A stretch of 64,000 bases of DNA from Acidimicrobiales bacterium (GCA_028823445.1 JAPKBH010000005.1:32636-96635); one strand, 5' to 3'; positions 17,223 through 27,425 are shown, counted from the first letter of the stretch. Notes: generated by a model from the sequence alone, not told the origin. Made by a program: numbers and translations.

Positions 17223-20200
17223 ATGTCTTACGCCCTAGTAATTGTTGAATCCCCGGCTAAGGCAAAAACTATTGCCGGGTATTTAGGCAAAGGTTTTCAG
17301 GTGGAGTCGTCGATTGGCCATGTGCGTGACCTCCCTATGCGGGCGGCCGACGTGCCGGAATCACACAAACATTTTAAGTGGGCCAAACTCGGCATTGATG
17401 TTGAAAATGATTTTGAGCCTTTGTATGTGGTGAGCCCCGACAAGAAGCAACAGATCGCCAAGTTGCGCAAGTTGTTGAAGGGCGCTGACCAACTCTTCCT
17501 CGCTACTGATGAGGATCGTGAGGGGGAAGCTATTGCTTGGCATTTATTGAGCTTGTTGAAACCCAAAGTGCCGGTGCATCGCATGGTTTTTCATGAAATC
17601 ACCAAAAATGCCATCACTGAGGCGTTAGATAATACGCGTGAAATCGACCAGGGGCTGGTTGATGCCCAGGAGACCCGCCGCTTGTTGGATCGTCTCTATG
17701 GTTTTGAATTGTCGCCGGTGCTGTGGCGTAAGATCGCTCCCCGTTTGTCGGCGGGTCGGGTACAGAGCGTGGCGACGCGCATTGTGGTGGAGCGCGAACG
17801 GGAACGCATGGCGTTTTCGTCGGCCGGGTACTGGAGTTTGAATGCCGAGTTGACGACCCCAACGCCTGAAACTTTTTCGGCTGCTTTGCTTGAGGTCAAG
17901 GGCCGTCGGGTGGCTGGCAGCCAACATTTTGATGACGCTGGTGCGGTTACTTCTCCAGAGGTAACGGTGCTTGATGAAGCGGCGGCGGTGGCGTTGTCGA
18001 GCGCCTTGGCAAATGAGTCACTCACCGTGGAGTCGGTCAAGCCAAAGCCTTATAGTCGTCGACCGGCTGCCCCTTTTATTACTTCGACGTTTCAACAGGC
18101 TGCGGGCGGGCGGCTCAAAATGTCGTCGCTTCGTGCCATGCGAGCGGCCCAGAATCTTTATCAAAAGGGTTACGTCACTTATATGCGTACCGATTCGACC
18201 ACTTTGTCGGATACGGCTTTGCGGGCCGCTCGGGCGGTGATCGCTGACCAATTTGGTGGCGAGTATTTGCCTCCGGCGCCTCGGACTTATAAAAATAAGG
18301 TGCGTAATGCTCAAGAGGCTCATGAGGCTATTCGCCCGGCTGGCGACCAGTTTCGGGACCCCCAAGAGGTGGCCGCTGAGGTAAGTCGTGATGAAGCCAT
18401 GATTTACGAAATGATTTGGCAGCGGACGGTGGCTTCGCAGATGACCGATGTTGTTGGTGAGACGGTGCAGATTCGCCTTACTGGTCAATCTGGTGAAGCT
18501 CCTCTTGAAATGGTGAGCAAAGCGCCGGTTTTGTTTGCTACCAGCGGCACCATCATCAGCCATCTTGGTTTTCGTAAGGTTTATGCCGGGAGCAGCGACG
18601 AAAATGAGCAAGTAGTTTTGCCGCAGGTCAGCGAAGGGGACCGCGTGCAGATTGCTGACCTTGTTCCAGAAGGTCACACCACGCAGCCACCTTCACGATT
18701 TACTGAAGCGTCTTTGATCAAAAAGTTAGAAGAACTTGGGGTGGGCCGTCCTTCTACCTATGCCTCCATCATGGAGACCATTCAAAATAAGGATTATGCG
18801 TGGAAGAAAGGTTCGGCTTTGGTGCCGACCTTTAGCGCTTTTGCGGTAACCACTTTGCTGGAGACGCATTTTCCGAAGTTAGTTGATTACAACTTCACGG
18901 CGCTTATGGAAGACGACCTTGATGAAATTTCTCGAGGTGAGGCGCAACGGGTGCCTTGGCTGCGAGATTTTTATTTCGGCACGGATGGCGAAGAAGGGCT
19001 ACACGACAAGGTCACCCATCGTTTGGACGATATTGATGCCAAAGGGGTGTCCACGGTTATTCTGGGTGCTCACGGTGGTCAAGAAGTAATGGCTTGTTTT
19101 GGCCGCTTTGGCACTTATGTGCAAAAAGGCGAGGAAAGCCGTTCGATCCCTGATGACATTCCGCCTGATGAACTCACGGTGGCGGCGGCTATGGAGTTTT
19201 TGGATGCCCCCACTGAACAGCATTTGGGTGATGACCCGGTGACTGGTTTGCCGGTTATCGCTAAGTCAGGAAAGTTTGGACCGTATGTGTCTTTGGGGCG
19301 TTTGCCGGCCCCTATTAAGCGTTCACCGGAGTTGATTGCTTTAACGGGGGTGGGTTTACGAAGCAAAGAGATCAAGGTGGCGTTGTCTTACCTGCGGTTA
19401 GCGGTTGACCCAGTAGATGAAAAGGTGGTGCGCCATATAGCCAATATTCCTAAGCGGGGTATCGGCAAAGGGACGTTGGATAAGATTTCTGACTTTGCGG
19501 TCGGGCATGACGTAGATTTTTTAACCGCTATGGGCAAAGCGGAAAATTCAGGGGTTACTGGGGCTGGGCTGAAGGGAGTTCGCTCTTTTTTGCGACTGCG
19601 TAAAAAGTTGATGGGTGTGGTCGAGCAAGGCCCCGGAGCGGTGGTTTCTGAAGCGGTGGGCGGCTACCGACGTGAGTTGGGGGCCAAAGAGTTAGATCGT
19701 CAAGAAAACTTGGATCGCCTGGTTGAAGCATTGGGAGCGTTCACTGGAGTGGACGATGTACTCGAACAACTAGACAGTTTGGCCACTGTTGAGGAGGGCC
19801 CGAAACCCAAGATGGCTTCGTTATTTTCGACCATGTCGTTGGAACGAATAACTCTTGAGGATGCTTTGGAGTTGTTGAGTTTGCCTCGCACAGTGGGGGT
19901 TGACCCCTCCGATGGTGTAGCCATTACGGTGCAGAACGGTCCGTTCGGCCCGTATCTCAAAAAAGAACACGCCGAGAAAAGCAATGAAACACGCAATATT
20001 GATAGTGAGGAACGGCTGTTAACCGTCACCCTTGAGGAGTGTTTGGTTTTGTTAGCTCAACCCAAAGCTTTTGGACGTCGGGCGGCCAAGCCGCCGTTGC
20101 GTGAGTTGGGTAAGGACCCAGCGAGCGGAAACATTGTTACCTTGAAAGACGGCAACTATGGTCCGTACGTATCAGACGGGGAGTACAACGCTTCGCTGGG

Positions 20201-20312
20201 CCGGGGTGATTCGGTAGAGTCTTTAACCGATGAACGAGCCGCCGAGTTGTTGGCAGAACGGCGGGCTAAGGGCCCAGCGAAAAAAAATAAACCACGACGA
20301 AAAAGGAAGTAG
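17223..20312 (+). CDS. topA: DNA topoisomerase I (type IA) with an inserted UvrD/PcrA 2B-like domain (about 19312-19800)
   Basis: Toprim ALVIVESPAKAKTIAGYLGKGFQVESSIGHVRDLP, ATDEDREGEAIAWHL, active site YVTYMRTDSTTL; C-terminal repeats interrupted by ELIALTGVGLRSKEIKVALSYLRLAVDPVDEKVVRHIANIPKRGIGKGTLDKI...ENLDRLVEALGAF. Confidence 0.95.
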   Translation: MSYALVIVESPAKAKTIAGYLGKGFQVESSIGHVRDLPMRAADVPESHKHFKWAKLGIDVENDFEPLYVVSPDKKQQIAKLRKLLKGADQLFLATDEDREGEAIAWHLLSLLKPKVPVHRMVFHEITKNAITEALDNTREIDQGLVDAQETRRLLDRLYGFELSPVLWRKIAPRLSAGRVQSVATRIVVERERERMAFSSAGYWSLNAELTTPTPETFSAALLEVKGRRVAGSQHFDDAGAVTSPEVTVLDEAAAVALSSALANESLTVESVKPKPYSRRPAAPFITSTFQQAAGGRLKMSSLRAMRAAQNLYQKGYVTYMRTDSTTLSDTALRAARAVIADQFGGEYLPPAPRTYKNKVRNAQEAHEAIRPAGDQFRDPQEVAAEVSRDEAMIYEMIWQRTVASQMTDVVGETVQIRLTGQSGEAPLEMVSKAPVLFATSGTIISHLGFRKVYAGSSDENEQVVLPQVSEGDRVQIADLVPEGHTTQPPSRFTEASLIKKLEELGVGRPSTYASIMETIQNKDYAWKKGSALVPTFSAFAVTTLLETHFPKLVDYNFTALMEDDLDEISRGEAQRVPWLRDFYFGTDGEEGLHDKVTHRLDDIDAKGVSTVILGAHGGQEVMACFGRFGTYVQKGEESRSIPDDIPPDELTVAAAMEFLDAPTEQHLGDDPVTGLPVIAKSGKFGPYVSLGRLPAPIKRSPELIALTGVGLRSKEIKVALSYLRLAVDPVDEKVVRHIANIPKRGIGKGTLDKISDFAVGHDVDFLTAMGKAENSGVTGAGLKGVRSFLRLRKKLMGVVEQGPGAVVSEAVGGYRRELGAKELDRQENLDRLVEALGAFTGVDDVLEQLDSLATVEEGPKPKMASLFSTMSLERITLEDALELLSLPRTVGVDPSDGVAITVQNGPFGPYLKKEHAEKSNETRNIDSEERLLTVTLEECLVLLAQPKAFGRRAAKPPLRELGKDPASGNIVTLKDGNYGPYVSDGEYNASLGRGDSVESLTDERAAELLAERRAKGPAKKNKPRRKRK

Positions 20313-20360
20313 TCGCTGGTTGAACCAGCGGGCTGCGCAGTTTCTTCTAGGATTAACGTG

Positions 20361-21803
20361 ATGTCTGATTCTCCCGGCGGGGATAAACCGCCTGAACTAC
20401 GTGATGAGTTTGTACTCGGTGACGAACCGAGTTTGCTTATCCCTGAGGGTGGCGACCGCCCGGGTCTGCACGTGCGCATGTTTTCCACTCCGGAGTTTTT
20501 TCGCTTGTGGCTGGCGCAGGTGGTGTCGGCTACTGGCGACTGGTTGGGCCTGTTGGCTATCAGCTTGTTGGCTATACGGATTGGTGCCGGTTCTGAGGGG
20601 GCGGCTCTTTCGCTGGTTTTAGCAGCCCGCATTGCTCCCGGGTTTTTCTTTGGGCCTATTGCTGGGGTGCTGGTTGACCGGTGGGATCGCAAACGGGTGA
20701 TGATCGTGTCCGATGTGGGGCGGGCTTTGGTGATGCTTTCGTTGCCTTTTGTGGACACCATTTGGGGCCTGGTAATTGCTTCGCTTATTTTGGAAGCTTT
20801 CACCATGTTGTGGTCGCCGGCCAAAGAAGCCTCGGTGCCCAATTTGGTTCCCGAGGAGTACTTAACTACCGCAAACTCGCTTTCTATTTTGGCGGCTTAC
20901 GGGACCTTCCCGGTGGGGGCCGGTTTGATGGTGCTGTTTGGTCGATTGTCGACCGCTTTGTTTAGTTCTTCGTGGGCCGACAATCTGCAATTGCATGAAG
21001 AGGGCTTGGCTTTTTATGCCAATGCTTTGACTTTTTTGGTGGCGGCAGGATTAATTTTTACCCTGCATTTGCCACATCGGACAAAACGTAAATCGTTAGT
21101 TGGTGAACCGTTGCGGGCTCGGTTGGCTGACCCTATTGCTGATCTGCGTGAGGGCTGGCAGTTTGCTTTTGCTAACCCGGTGGCTCGCACGGTGAACATG
21201 GGCCTCGCCACGGGTTTAATTGGCGGCGGCATGTTGGTGCCTTTGGGAGCGGTGTATGCCACCGAGGTGTTAGGGGCCGGCGAGTCGGGTTATGGCTTCT
21301 TGATTACCGCTTTGGGGTTGGGGGTAGCGGCTGGGGTGGCTCTGGTTTCTTGGGCGCAGCGACACTTGCCGAAAACTCGTATGTTTACCTGGTCGCTGAT
21401 TATGGCGGGAATGTTTTTGTTGGCTTCGTCGTCCATTAGTCAAATCCACTTGTCGGCGGCAATGACCTTTGGTATTGGTATTTGTGCTGGGTCGGTGTAC
21501 GTGTTGGGCTTTACCTTGTTGCACGAAAGTGTGACCGATGAGTTGCGGGGCCGTATTTTTTCAACTTTGTATGTGTTGGTGCGCATGTGTGTGTTGATTG
21601 CTTTGGTGGTCGGCCCGTTGCTGGAGGAGTTATTGGATCGTTTTTCCAAACGGTTCTGGGACCGCCACATTAATCTTTTTGGGTGGGAAGTTTTTGTTCC
21701 TGGGGTGCGGCTCACCCTCTGGTTGGCTGCCTTGATCATGTTGGGGTCGGGGTTGATAGCCGTTGTTTCGTTACGAGCCGGGGCTGAAGGAGAAAAAACA
21801 TGA
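20361..21803 (+). CDS. MFS transporter (drug-efflux type)
   Basis: FFRLWLAQVVSATGDWLGLLAISLL, GPIAGVLVDRWDRKRVMIVSDVGRALVML. Confidence 0.9.
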   Translation: MSDSPGGDKPPELRDEFVLGDEPSLLIPEGGDRPGLHVRMFSTPEFFRLWLAQVVSATGDWLGLLAISLLAIRIGAGSEGAALSLVLAARIAPGFFFGPIAGVLVDRWDRKRVMIVSDVGRALVMLSLPFVDTIWGLVIASLILEAFTMLWSPAKEASVPNLVPEEYLTTANSLSILAAYGTFPVGAGLMVLFGRLSTALFSSSWADNLQLHEEGLAFYANALTFLVAAGLIFTLHLPHRTKRKSLVGEPLRARLADPIADLREGWQFAFANPVARTVNMGLATGLIGGGMLVPLGAVYATEVLGAGESGYGFLITALGLGVAAGVALVSWAQRHLPKTRMFTWSLIMAGMFLLASSSISQIHLSAAMTFGIGICAGSVYVLGFTLLHESVTDELRGRIFSTLYVLVRMCVLIALVVGPLLEELLDRFSKRFWDRHINLFGWEVFVPGVRLTLWLAALIMLGSGLIAVVSLRAGAEGEKT

Positions 21804-22399
21804 CCGGTCGTTTGGTGGCTTTTGAAGGTGGTGAGGGTTCAGGGAAGAGCACGCAGGCTCGGCGATTGGCTGACCATTTGGGAGCGTTGTTAACGCGTGA
21901 GCCGGGCGGCACTTTGTTGGGTGAACAATTGCGGGCGTTGGTTTTAGACCCTGAGCGGGAGGCGCCGTCGGATCGCGCCGAGGCGCTAATTATTGCTGCG
22001 GCTCGGGCACAACATGTTGCTGAGGTGGTGGGTCCGGCGTTGGCCGCTGGCACCGATGTAGTAACTGATCGGTTTATTGGCTCGTCGCTGGCTTATCAGG
22101 GGATCGGTCGGGGCCTTGGGGTGGCTGAGGTAGCGGCGGTTTCGGCTTTTGCCACTAACGGCCTGGAAGCAGATTTGACGCTTTTTATCGAAGTAGATGA
22201 AGCCACGGCAGCGGAGCGCATGAACCGTTCATTGGACCGCATCGAACAGGCGGGCCAAGGTTTTCATCGTCGGGTTGCTGAGGCTTATCAGACGTTGGCT
22301 GATGCGAACCCAGACCGTTGGGTGGTTATTGATGGGGTGGGAACTGTTGATGAGGTAACGGCTCGGGTTATGGCCGCAGTGGTTGATCGTTTGTCATGA
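21800..22399 (+). CDS. tmk: Thymidylate kinase
   Basis: LVAFEGGEGSGKSTQARRLADHLGALLTREPGGT, VVTDRFIGSSLAYQGIGRGLG. Confidence 0.95.
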   Translation: MTGRLVAFEGGEGSGKSTQARRLADHLGALLTREPGGTLLGEQLRALVLDPEREAPSDRAEALIIAAARAQHVAEVVGPALAAGTDVVTDRFIGSSLAYQGIGRGLGVAEVAAVSAFATNGLEADLTLFIEVDEATAAERMNRSLDRIEQAGQGFHRRVAEAYQTLADANPDRWVVIDGVGTVDEVTARVMAAVVDRLS

Positions 22400-23451
22400 A
22401 CGAGGAAGAACTGTGGGCCACGGTGGTAGGTCAAGCTGAAGCGGTACGGGTGTTGCAGGCGGCGGCCCAAGCTCCGGTGCATGCGTATTTGTTGGTGGGT
22501 CCAGAAGGGGCAGGGCGGTTAACGGCGGCTCGGGCTTTTGCCGGCAGTTTGTTGGCGGGTCAAGATGAAGGCCCAGAGGGTTTGCGGCATCGTCGTTTAG
22601 CGGCAGCGGGTAAGCACGCTGATTTGGTGGAGATTGTTCCGCAGGGCCGGGCTTTGTTGGTCGCTGAAGCAGAGGGCATCATCGTGGAGGGTTCGCGTTC
22701 GCCGGTTGAGGCTCAGCGCAAGATAGTGATGGTGGATCGTTTTCATACTGCGGAGCCTGAAGCGGCAGCCAGTTTGTTGAAGACCATTGAAGAGCCGCCG
22801 CCTACCGTGGTTTTTGTTTTGCTGGCCGATGAAGTTCCTGATCATCAGATAACTATTTCTTCTCGTTGTGTGCGGGTTGATTTACCGGCGCTTGATGCGG
22901 AGGTTATTGCTGAAGTGCTGGTGGCCGAGGGGGTAGAAGGGGAGCGCGCTCTTTTGGTGGGGGAGGCTTCGGCGGGAAGTTTGACTCGGGCTCGGTTGCT
23001 GGTTTCTGACCCGGCCATTAGTAATCGACAGGAGGCTTGGCGTTCGGTGCCCCGTCGTTTGGATGGCACCGGGGCGGCGGTAGCGGTGTTGGTGGCGGAG
23101 GTGCGTGATTTGATTAGCGATGCTGAGGGGCCGTTGGTGGCTCAGCACAAACAAGAGTTAAATGATTTGGTGGAGCGAGAAGAATCGTTGGGTTTGCGGG
23201 GAGCGGGGCGACGAGATTTGGTGACTCGACAGAAGCGGGAAGTTCGGCGTTTGCGTGACGATGAATTACGTTTTGGTTTAGCGACTTTGGCTCGTGGTTA
23301 CCTTGGCCATGCACAAAAGGATGATCCACTGGCTGAGCGAGCGTTGGCGGCTACTGCGCTCATTACTGAGGCCACTGGCGAGTTGGTGCGTAACCCCAAC
23401 GAGGCGTTAATGCTGCAGGCTTTGTTTTTGGATCTTCCTTCGTTGCCCTAG
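22396..23451 (+). CDS. holB: DNA polymerase III subunit delta'
   Basis: VVGQAEAVRVLQAAAQAPVHAYLLVGPEGAGRLTAARAFA, VDRFHTAEPEAAASLLKTIEEPPPTVVFVLLADEVPDHQITISSRC. Confidence 0.9.
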   Translation: MNEEELWATVVGQAEAVRVLQAAAQAPVHAYLLVGPEGAGRLTAARAFAGSLLAGQDEGPEGLRHRRLAAAGKHADLVEIVPQGRALLVAEAEGIIVEGSRSPVEAQRKIVMVDRFHTAEPEAAASLLKTIEEPPPTVVFVLLADEVPDHQITISSRCVRVDLPALDAEVIAEVLVAEGVEGERALLVGEASAGSLTRARLLVSDPAISNRQEAWRSVPRRLDGTGAAVAVLVAEVRDLISDAEGPLVAQHKQELNDLVEREESLGLRGAGRRDLVTRQKREVRRLRDDELRFGLATLARGYLGHAQKDDPLAERALAATALITEATGELVRNPNEALMLQALFLDLPSLP

Positions 23452-23470
23452 TTGTTGGGGGCTACAACGG

Positions 23471-24184
23471 TTAGTGGTCGTGGAGGACGAAGCGTACGCG
23501 TTTGAAGCCTTTGCCTTTTGATTCGGTTTTGGTGATTTCTATGCGGCCTACTTGGCCGGTCGAGGACACGTGGGTACCGCCGTCGGCTTGCCGGTCTAAA
23601 CCGACGATGTCTACTACCCGTATTTCGGTGACTGATTCGGGGACCAAGCTGACTTTGGTTCTGATGAGGTCTCGGTCAAGTACGGCGTTGTCGCGTGAAA
23701 GAAACGAAACTTCGATGGGCCGGTCGGCAGCGATTTCTTGGTTGCAGAGAGTTTCGATGTGTTGAGCGAAACCCTCGGGCAGTTGGTCAACTTCGAAGTC
23801 CATGCGTCCGGAGAGGGCGTTCATGTTGCCGCCGGTTACTACTCGTTTTTCGTCGCGCCACATGATGCCGCACAGAATGTGCATGGCGGTGTGGGTGCGC
23901 ATCATGTGGCGGCGGCGTTGGTCGTCGACTTCTCCGGTCACCGTGCTGCCAATTTCTGGTAGGGGGCCGGCGAGTTTGTGGAGCACGCGTCCTTCTACGG
24001 TACGTACGTCAAGTACGGCGGCTGCTCCTTGGTTCCAGGTGAGGTGGCCGGTGTCGTGGGGTTGTCCGCCGCTGGTGGCGTAGAAGGCGGTGCGGTCAAG
24101 TTCGATGCGGTCGCCGTCGTGACTAACTACTGCCGCGGTGAAGTTTCGTAGGTCTGCGTCACGAAGGTAGAGGCGTTCGGTCAT
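23471..24184 (-). CDS. alaX: Alanyl-tRNA editing protein AlaX
   Basis: LDRTAFYATSGGQPHDTGHL, MMRTHTAMHILCGIM, DGGTHVSSTGQVGRIEITKTESKGKGFKRVRFVL. Confidence 0.9.
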   Translation of the reverse strand: MTERLYLRDADLRNFTAAVVSHDGDRIELDRTAFYATSGGQPHDTGHLTWNQGAAAVLDVRTVEGRVLHKLAGPLPEIGSTVTGEVDDQRRRHMMRTHTAMHILCGIMWRDEKRVVTGGNMNALSGRMDFEVDQLPEGFAQHIETLCNQEIAADRPIEVSFLSRDNAVLDRDLIRTKVSLVPESVTEIRVVDIVGLDRQADGGTHVSSTGQVGRIEITKTESKGKGFKRVRFVLHDH

Positions 24185-24185
24185 G

Positions 24186-24668
24186 TCATTGCTCGTTTCC
24201 GCTGAGGTCGTTTATTTCTATGCGTAACTCGTTGCCTAAAACACGCCAGGTAAGTTGCTCAAGGCCGGTGCCTTGTGAGCCGAATCGGTTGTCGCTGTCG
24301 CAGGAGTCCACAAATTCTTGGCTACTGGTTTCCCACTGGGCAAGGCAGTCAATATTTTTTTCGGGCACGCGAGCAAAGAATGAGGCCCATCCGGTGGCGG
24401 GGTCGTCGCCGAGGTGAGTGATCCAGATTGGTCGGCCGCCTCCCACCAGGTCGGGGAAAGCCACCGGGCCGTTGTCGCTAATTTCTGTGGCGAGGGCTAA
24501 GGCGTCGATGCCGCGGAAGTCATCGTCGCCGAGCCGTACGTCAAGTTCGGTGGAGGTGCCGGCTAAGCGCAGCATCAGGATCATTAATCCGAGGGTGGTG
24601 GCCAGACCAAAGAGACCAATGACTACGGCTCGGCGAGCTTGGGGGCTGGCTTTTCGGGCGACCGGCAT
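24186..24668 (-). CDS. Single-TM hypothetical protein
   Basis: 160-aa ORF with N-terminal TM; abuts alaX. Confidence 0.6.
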   Translation of the reverse strand: MPVARKASPQARRAVVIGLFGLATTLGLMILMLRLAGTSTELDVRLGDDDFRGIDALALATEISDNGPVAFPDLVGGGRPIWITHLGDDPATGWASFFARVPEKNIDCLAQWETSSQEFVDSCDSDNRFGSQGTGLEQLTWRVLGNELRIEINDLSGNEQ

Positions 24669-24779
24669 ATTGTTTTGTCCTTTAGTTGTGTTCCTCTAAG
24701 GAGGAACCGGCGGTACTTTGTGTCTAGTATCGCTGAGGCTCGTCTCGAGCCCTACATTTACTTTAGAGGAGACCTTCCG

Positions 24780-25928
24780 GTGGATCTTTTTGAATATCAA
24801 GGAAAGCAGTTTTTTGCTGAGTACGGCTTGCCTATTTCACCTGGTGAAATTGCGTTTACCGTTGATCAAGCAGTAGCGGCTGCGGAGGCCTTGGGCACCC
24901 CGGTCATGGTTAAGGCTCAGGTGCATACCGGTGGTCGAGGTAAAGCGGGGGGCGTAAAGTTTGCCGCCACCGTTGATGAGGTGCGTGAACACGCCACCAA
25001 TATTTTGGGTTTGGACATCAAGGGCCATGTGGTGGGCCGAGTGTGGATTGAAAAAGCATCCGATATCGCTGAGGAGTATTACGCCAGTTTTACTTTGGAT
25101 CGTTCGGCTAAAAAACATTTGGGCATGCTTTCCGCCGAAGGCGGGGTGGAGATCGAAACGGTGGCTGAAGAAAACCCGGAGGCCATTGCCAAGATTTGGG
25201 TTGACCCGGTAGATGGTCTTGACGAAGAGACAACTCGTGCCTGGGTGGCGGCGGCCAACCTGCCTGAAGCGGCGGTGGAGGGGACGGTAGAAATTTTGCT
25301 GGGCCTTTACCGAGCCTACGTAGAGGGTGACGCTGATTTGGTGGAGATCAACCCGTTGATTTTGACTCCCGAAGGCAAAGTGCATGTGCTGGACGCCAAG
25401 GTCACTTTGGACGGCAACTCGGTGTTTCGCCACCCGGAGTACGCCGCCTTTGAAGAAACACAGACCCGTGACGAGCGTGAAGCCGCCGCCCACGAAAAAG
25501 GCTTGCAGTACGTGGGCTTGGACGGCACGGTGGGGGTTATTGCTAACGGTGCTGGTTTAGCCATGTCGACCGTGGATGTAGTGAATCAGGTGGGCGGCGG
25601 GGCCGCCAACTTTTTAGATATTGGCGGTGGTGCCAACGCAGAGGTCATGGCCGGAGCATTAGAGGTCATTAATAATGATCCGGCGGTGGAATCAATTTTC
25701 ATCAACATTTTTGGTGGCATCACCCGAGGCGAAGAGGTGGCTAACGGCATCATCGGTGCTTTAGAGAGGGTCGACATTGAGGCTCCTATTGTTATCCGCC
25801 TTGATGGCACCAATGCCGATGAGGGGCGAGCCATTTTGGCTCCTCACTTGTCGGAGTCGCTGCAGATGGCGTCCACCATGTTGGAAGCAGCTCGCAAAGC
25901 AGTGGCTTTAGCCGGAAAGGAAGCCTAG
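24780..25928 (+). CDS. sucC: Succinyl-CoA ligase (ADP-forming) beta subunit
   Basis: VDLFEYQGKQFFAEYGLPISPGE, VMVKAQVHTGGRGKAGGVKFA, NIFGGITRGEEVANGIIGAL; start set at GTG 24780. Confidence 0.95.
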   Translation: MDLFEYQGKQFFAEYGLPISPGEIAFTVDQAVAAAEALGTPVMVKAQVHTGGRGKAGGVKFAATVDEVREHATNILGLDIKGHVVGRVWIEKASDIAEEYYASFTLDRSAKKHLGMLSAEGGVEIETVAEENPEAIAKIWVDPVDGLDEETTRAWVAAANLPEAAVEGTVEILLGLYRAYVEGDADLVEINPLILTPEGKVHVLDAKVTLDGNSVFRHPEYAAFEETQTRDEREAAAHEKGLQYVGLDGTVGVIANGAGLAMSTVDVVNQVGGGAANFLDIGGGANAEVMAGALEVINNDPAVESIFINIFGGITRGEEVANGIIGALERVDIEAPIVIRLDGTNADEGRAILAPHLSESLQMASTMLEAARKAVALAGKEA

Positions 25929-25930
25929 TC

Positions 25931-26824
25931 ATGAGTATTTTTGTTGACGAAAACACCAAAGTTATTTATCAGGGGTTAACCGGCACCCAAGGCCGTTACT
26001 ACGGTTTGTTGAACCGGGAGTACGGCACCCAAGTTGTGGCCGGCACCAACCCGCGTAAAGCAGGCGAAGAGGTAGAAGGCATTCCTATTTACGCCAACGT
26101 GGCCGAAGCAGTAGATGCCACGGGCGCTACCGCTTCTTGTATTTTTATTCCGGCCGCCGGGGTACGTGGTGCGGTGCTCGAAGCAGCTGAGGGTGGGGTG
26201 GAGTTCATTGTGGCTATCACCGAAGGCGTACCAGCTCACGATGAAGCAGAATTTTATAACCGCTTGCGTCGCGATTTCCCCCAGGTGCAGTTGTTGGGCC
26301 CGAACTGCCCGGGCATTATTTCTCCAGGAAAATGCAACATCGGTATTACCGCCGGACACATTGCTGAACCCGGTGGCCCGGTGGGCATTGTCAGTCGTTC
26401 GGGCACCTTGACTTATCAAGCGCTGTACGAACTCAAAGAAAAAGGCATTGGTTGCACTACCTGTGTGGGCATTGGCGGTGACCCGGTGCCGGGTACGTCG
26501 TTTATCGATTGCTTAGAGGCTTTCGAAAATGACCCAGAAACTAAAGCGGTCATGATGATTGGTGAAATTGGTGGTTCGGCTGAAGAAGAAGCGGCCGAGT
26601 ACATCGCTAACCACATGTCTAAACCGGTGTCGGCTTATGTGGCTGGGGTGACTGCTCCTCCCGGTAAGAAGATGGGTCACGCCGGGGCCATCGTGTCGGG
26701 CGGCAAAGGCACAGCACAAGCCAAGATGGATGCTTTGCGGGCCGCTGGGGTACGGGTTGGTTTAAACCCCACCGAAGCTGGTGAACATATGGCGGACATT
26801 GTGGCCGAGTTGGGCGCCAACTAG
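25931..26824 (+). CDS. sucD: Succinyl-CoA ligase alpha subunit
   Basis: VIYQGLTGTQGRYYGLLNREYGTQVVAGTNPRKAG, GPNCPGIISPGKCNIGI, SRSGTLTYQALYELKEKGIG, GHAGAIVSGGKGTAQAKMDALRAAG. Confidence 0.95.
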   Translation: MSIFVDENTKVIYQGLTGTQGRYYGLLNREYGTQVVAGTNPRKAGEEVEGIPIYANVAEAVDATGATASCIFIPAAGVRGAVLEAAEGGVEFIVAITEGVPAHDEAEFYNRLRRDFPQVQLLGPNCPGIISPGKCNIGITAGHIAEPGGPVGIVSRSGTLTYQALYELKEKGIGCTTCVGIGGDPVPGTSFIDCLEAFENDPETKAVMMIGEIGGSAEEEAAEYIANHMSKPVSAYVAGVTAPPGKKMGHAGAIVSGGKGTAQAKMDALRAAGVRVGLNPTEAGEHMADIVAELGAN

Positions 26825-26861
26825 ACAAGAACGCTGGGGTGCTTCTGCTACCGTCGCAGGC

Positions 26862-27425
26862 ATGAAACTTGCCGTATTGGTTTCGGGAACCGGGACTATT
26901 TTAGATGCCATGGTGGCTGCTGGTTTGCCGGTGGCTTTGGTGGTTGCTGATCGCCCTTGTTTGGCGATTGAGCGAGCATTGGGCCATGGCCTAACCGCTG
27001 AGGTGGTAGAGCGGTCAACTTTCGGGGCGGCTTTTGACCGAGAGGGCTATACCCAGCAAATCACTGAATTTCTTCAAAGCCATCAGGTGGATTTAATCGC
27101 TATGGCGGGGTTCGGTACTATTTTGGCTGCTCCTATTTATGAGGGTTTCGCTGGTCGTATTTTGAACACGCACCCATCGTTGTTGCCGGCTTTTCCGGGG
27201 TGGCATGCCGTGGAGGCCGCTTTGGCTCATGGGGTGAAGGTTTCTGGTTGCACGGTGCATGTGGCTACTTTGGCCGTGGATTCTGGCCCAATTTTGGCCC
27301 AAGAAGCGGTGCCGGTAGAGGCTGACGATACGGCGGCTACTTTGCATGAACGTATAAAAGATGTAGAGCGTCGCCTGTACCCGGCCACTATTGCTCGGGT
27401 GCTTAACCAAGGAGTTTGCGTATGA
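26862..27425 (+). CDS. purN: Phosphoribosylglycinamide formyltransferase
   Basis: MKLAVLVSGTGTILDAM, MAGFGTILAAPIYEGFAGRILNTHPSLLPAFPGWHAVEAALAHGVKVSGCTVH. Confidence 0.93.
   Translation: MKLAVLVSGTGTILDAMVAAGLPVALVVADRPCLAIERALGHGLTAEVVERSTFGAAFDREGYTQQITEFLQSHQVDLIAMAGFGTILAAPIYEGFAGRILNTHPSLLPAFPGWHAVEAALAHGVKVSGCTVHVATLAVDSGPILAQEAVPVEADDTAATLHERIKDVERRLYPATIARVLNQGVCV

Noticed and set aside
20314-20330. CGCTGGTT-G-AACCAGCG hairpin after topA
   Set aside because: Short 8-bp arms with no T-tract; could be a weak terminator but not distinctive enough to call.
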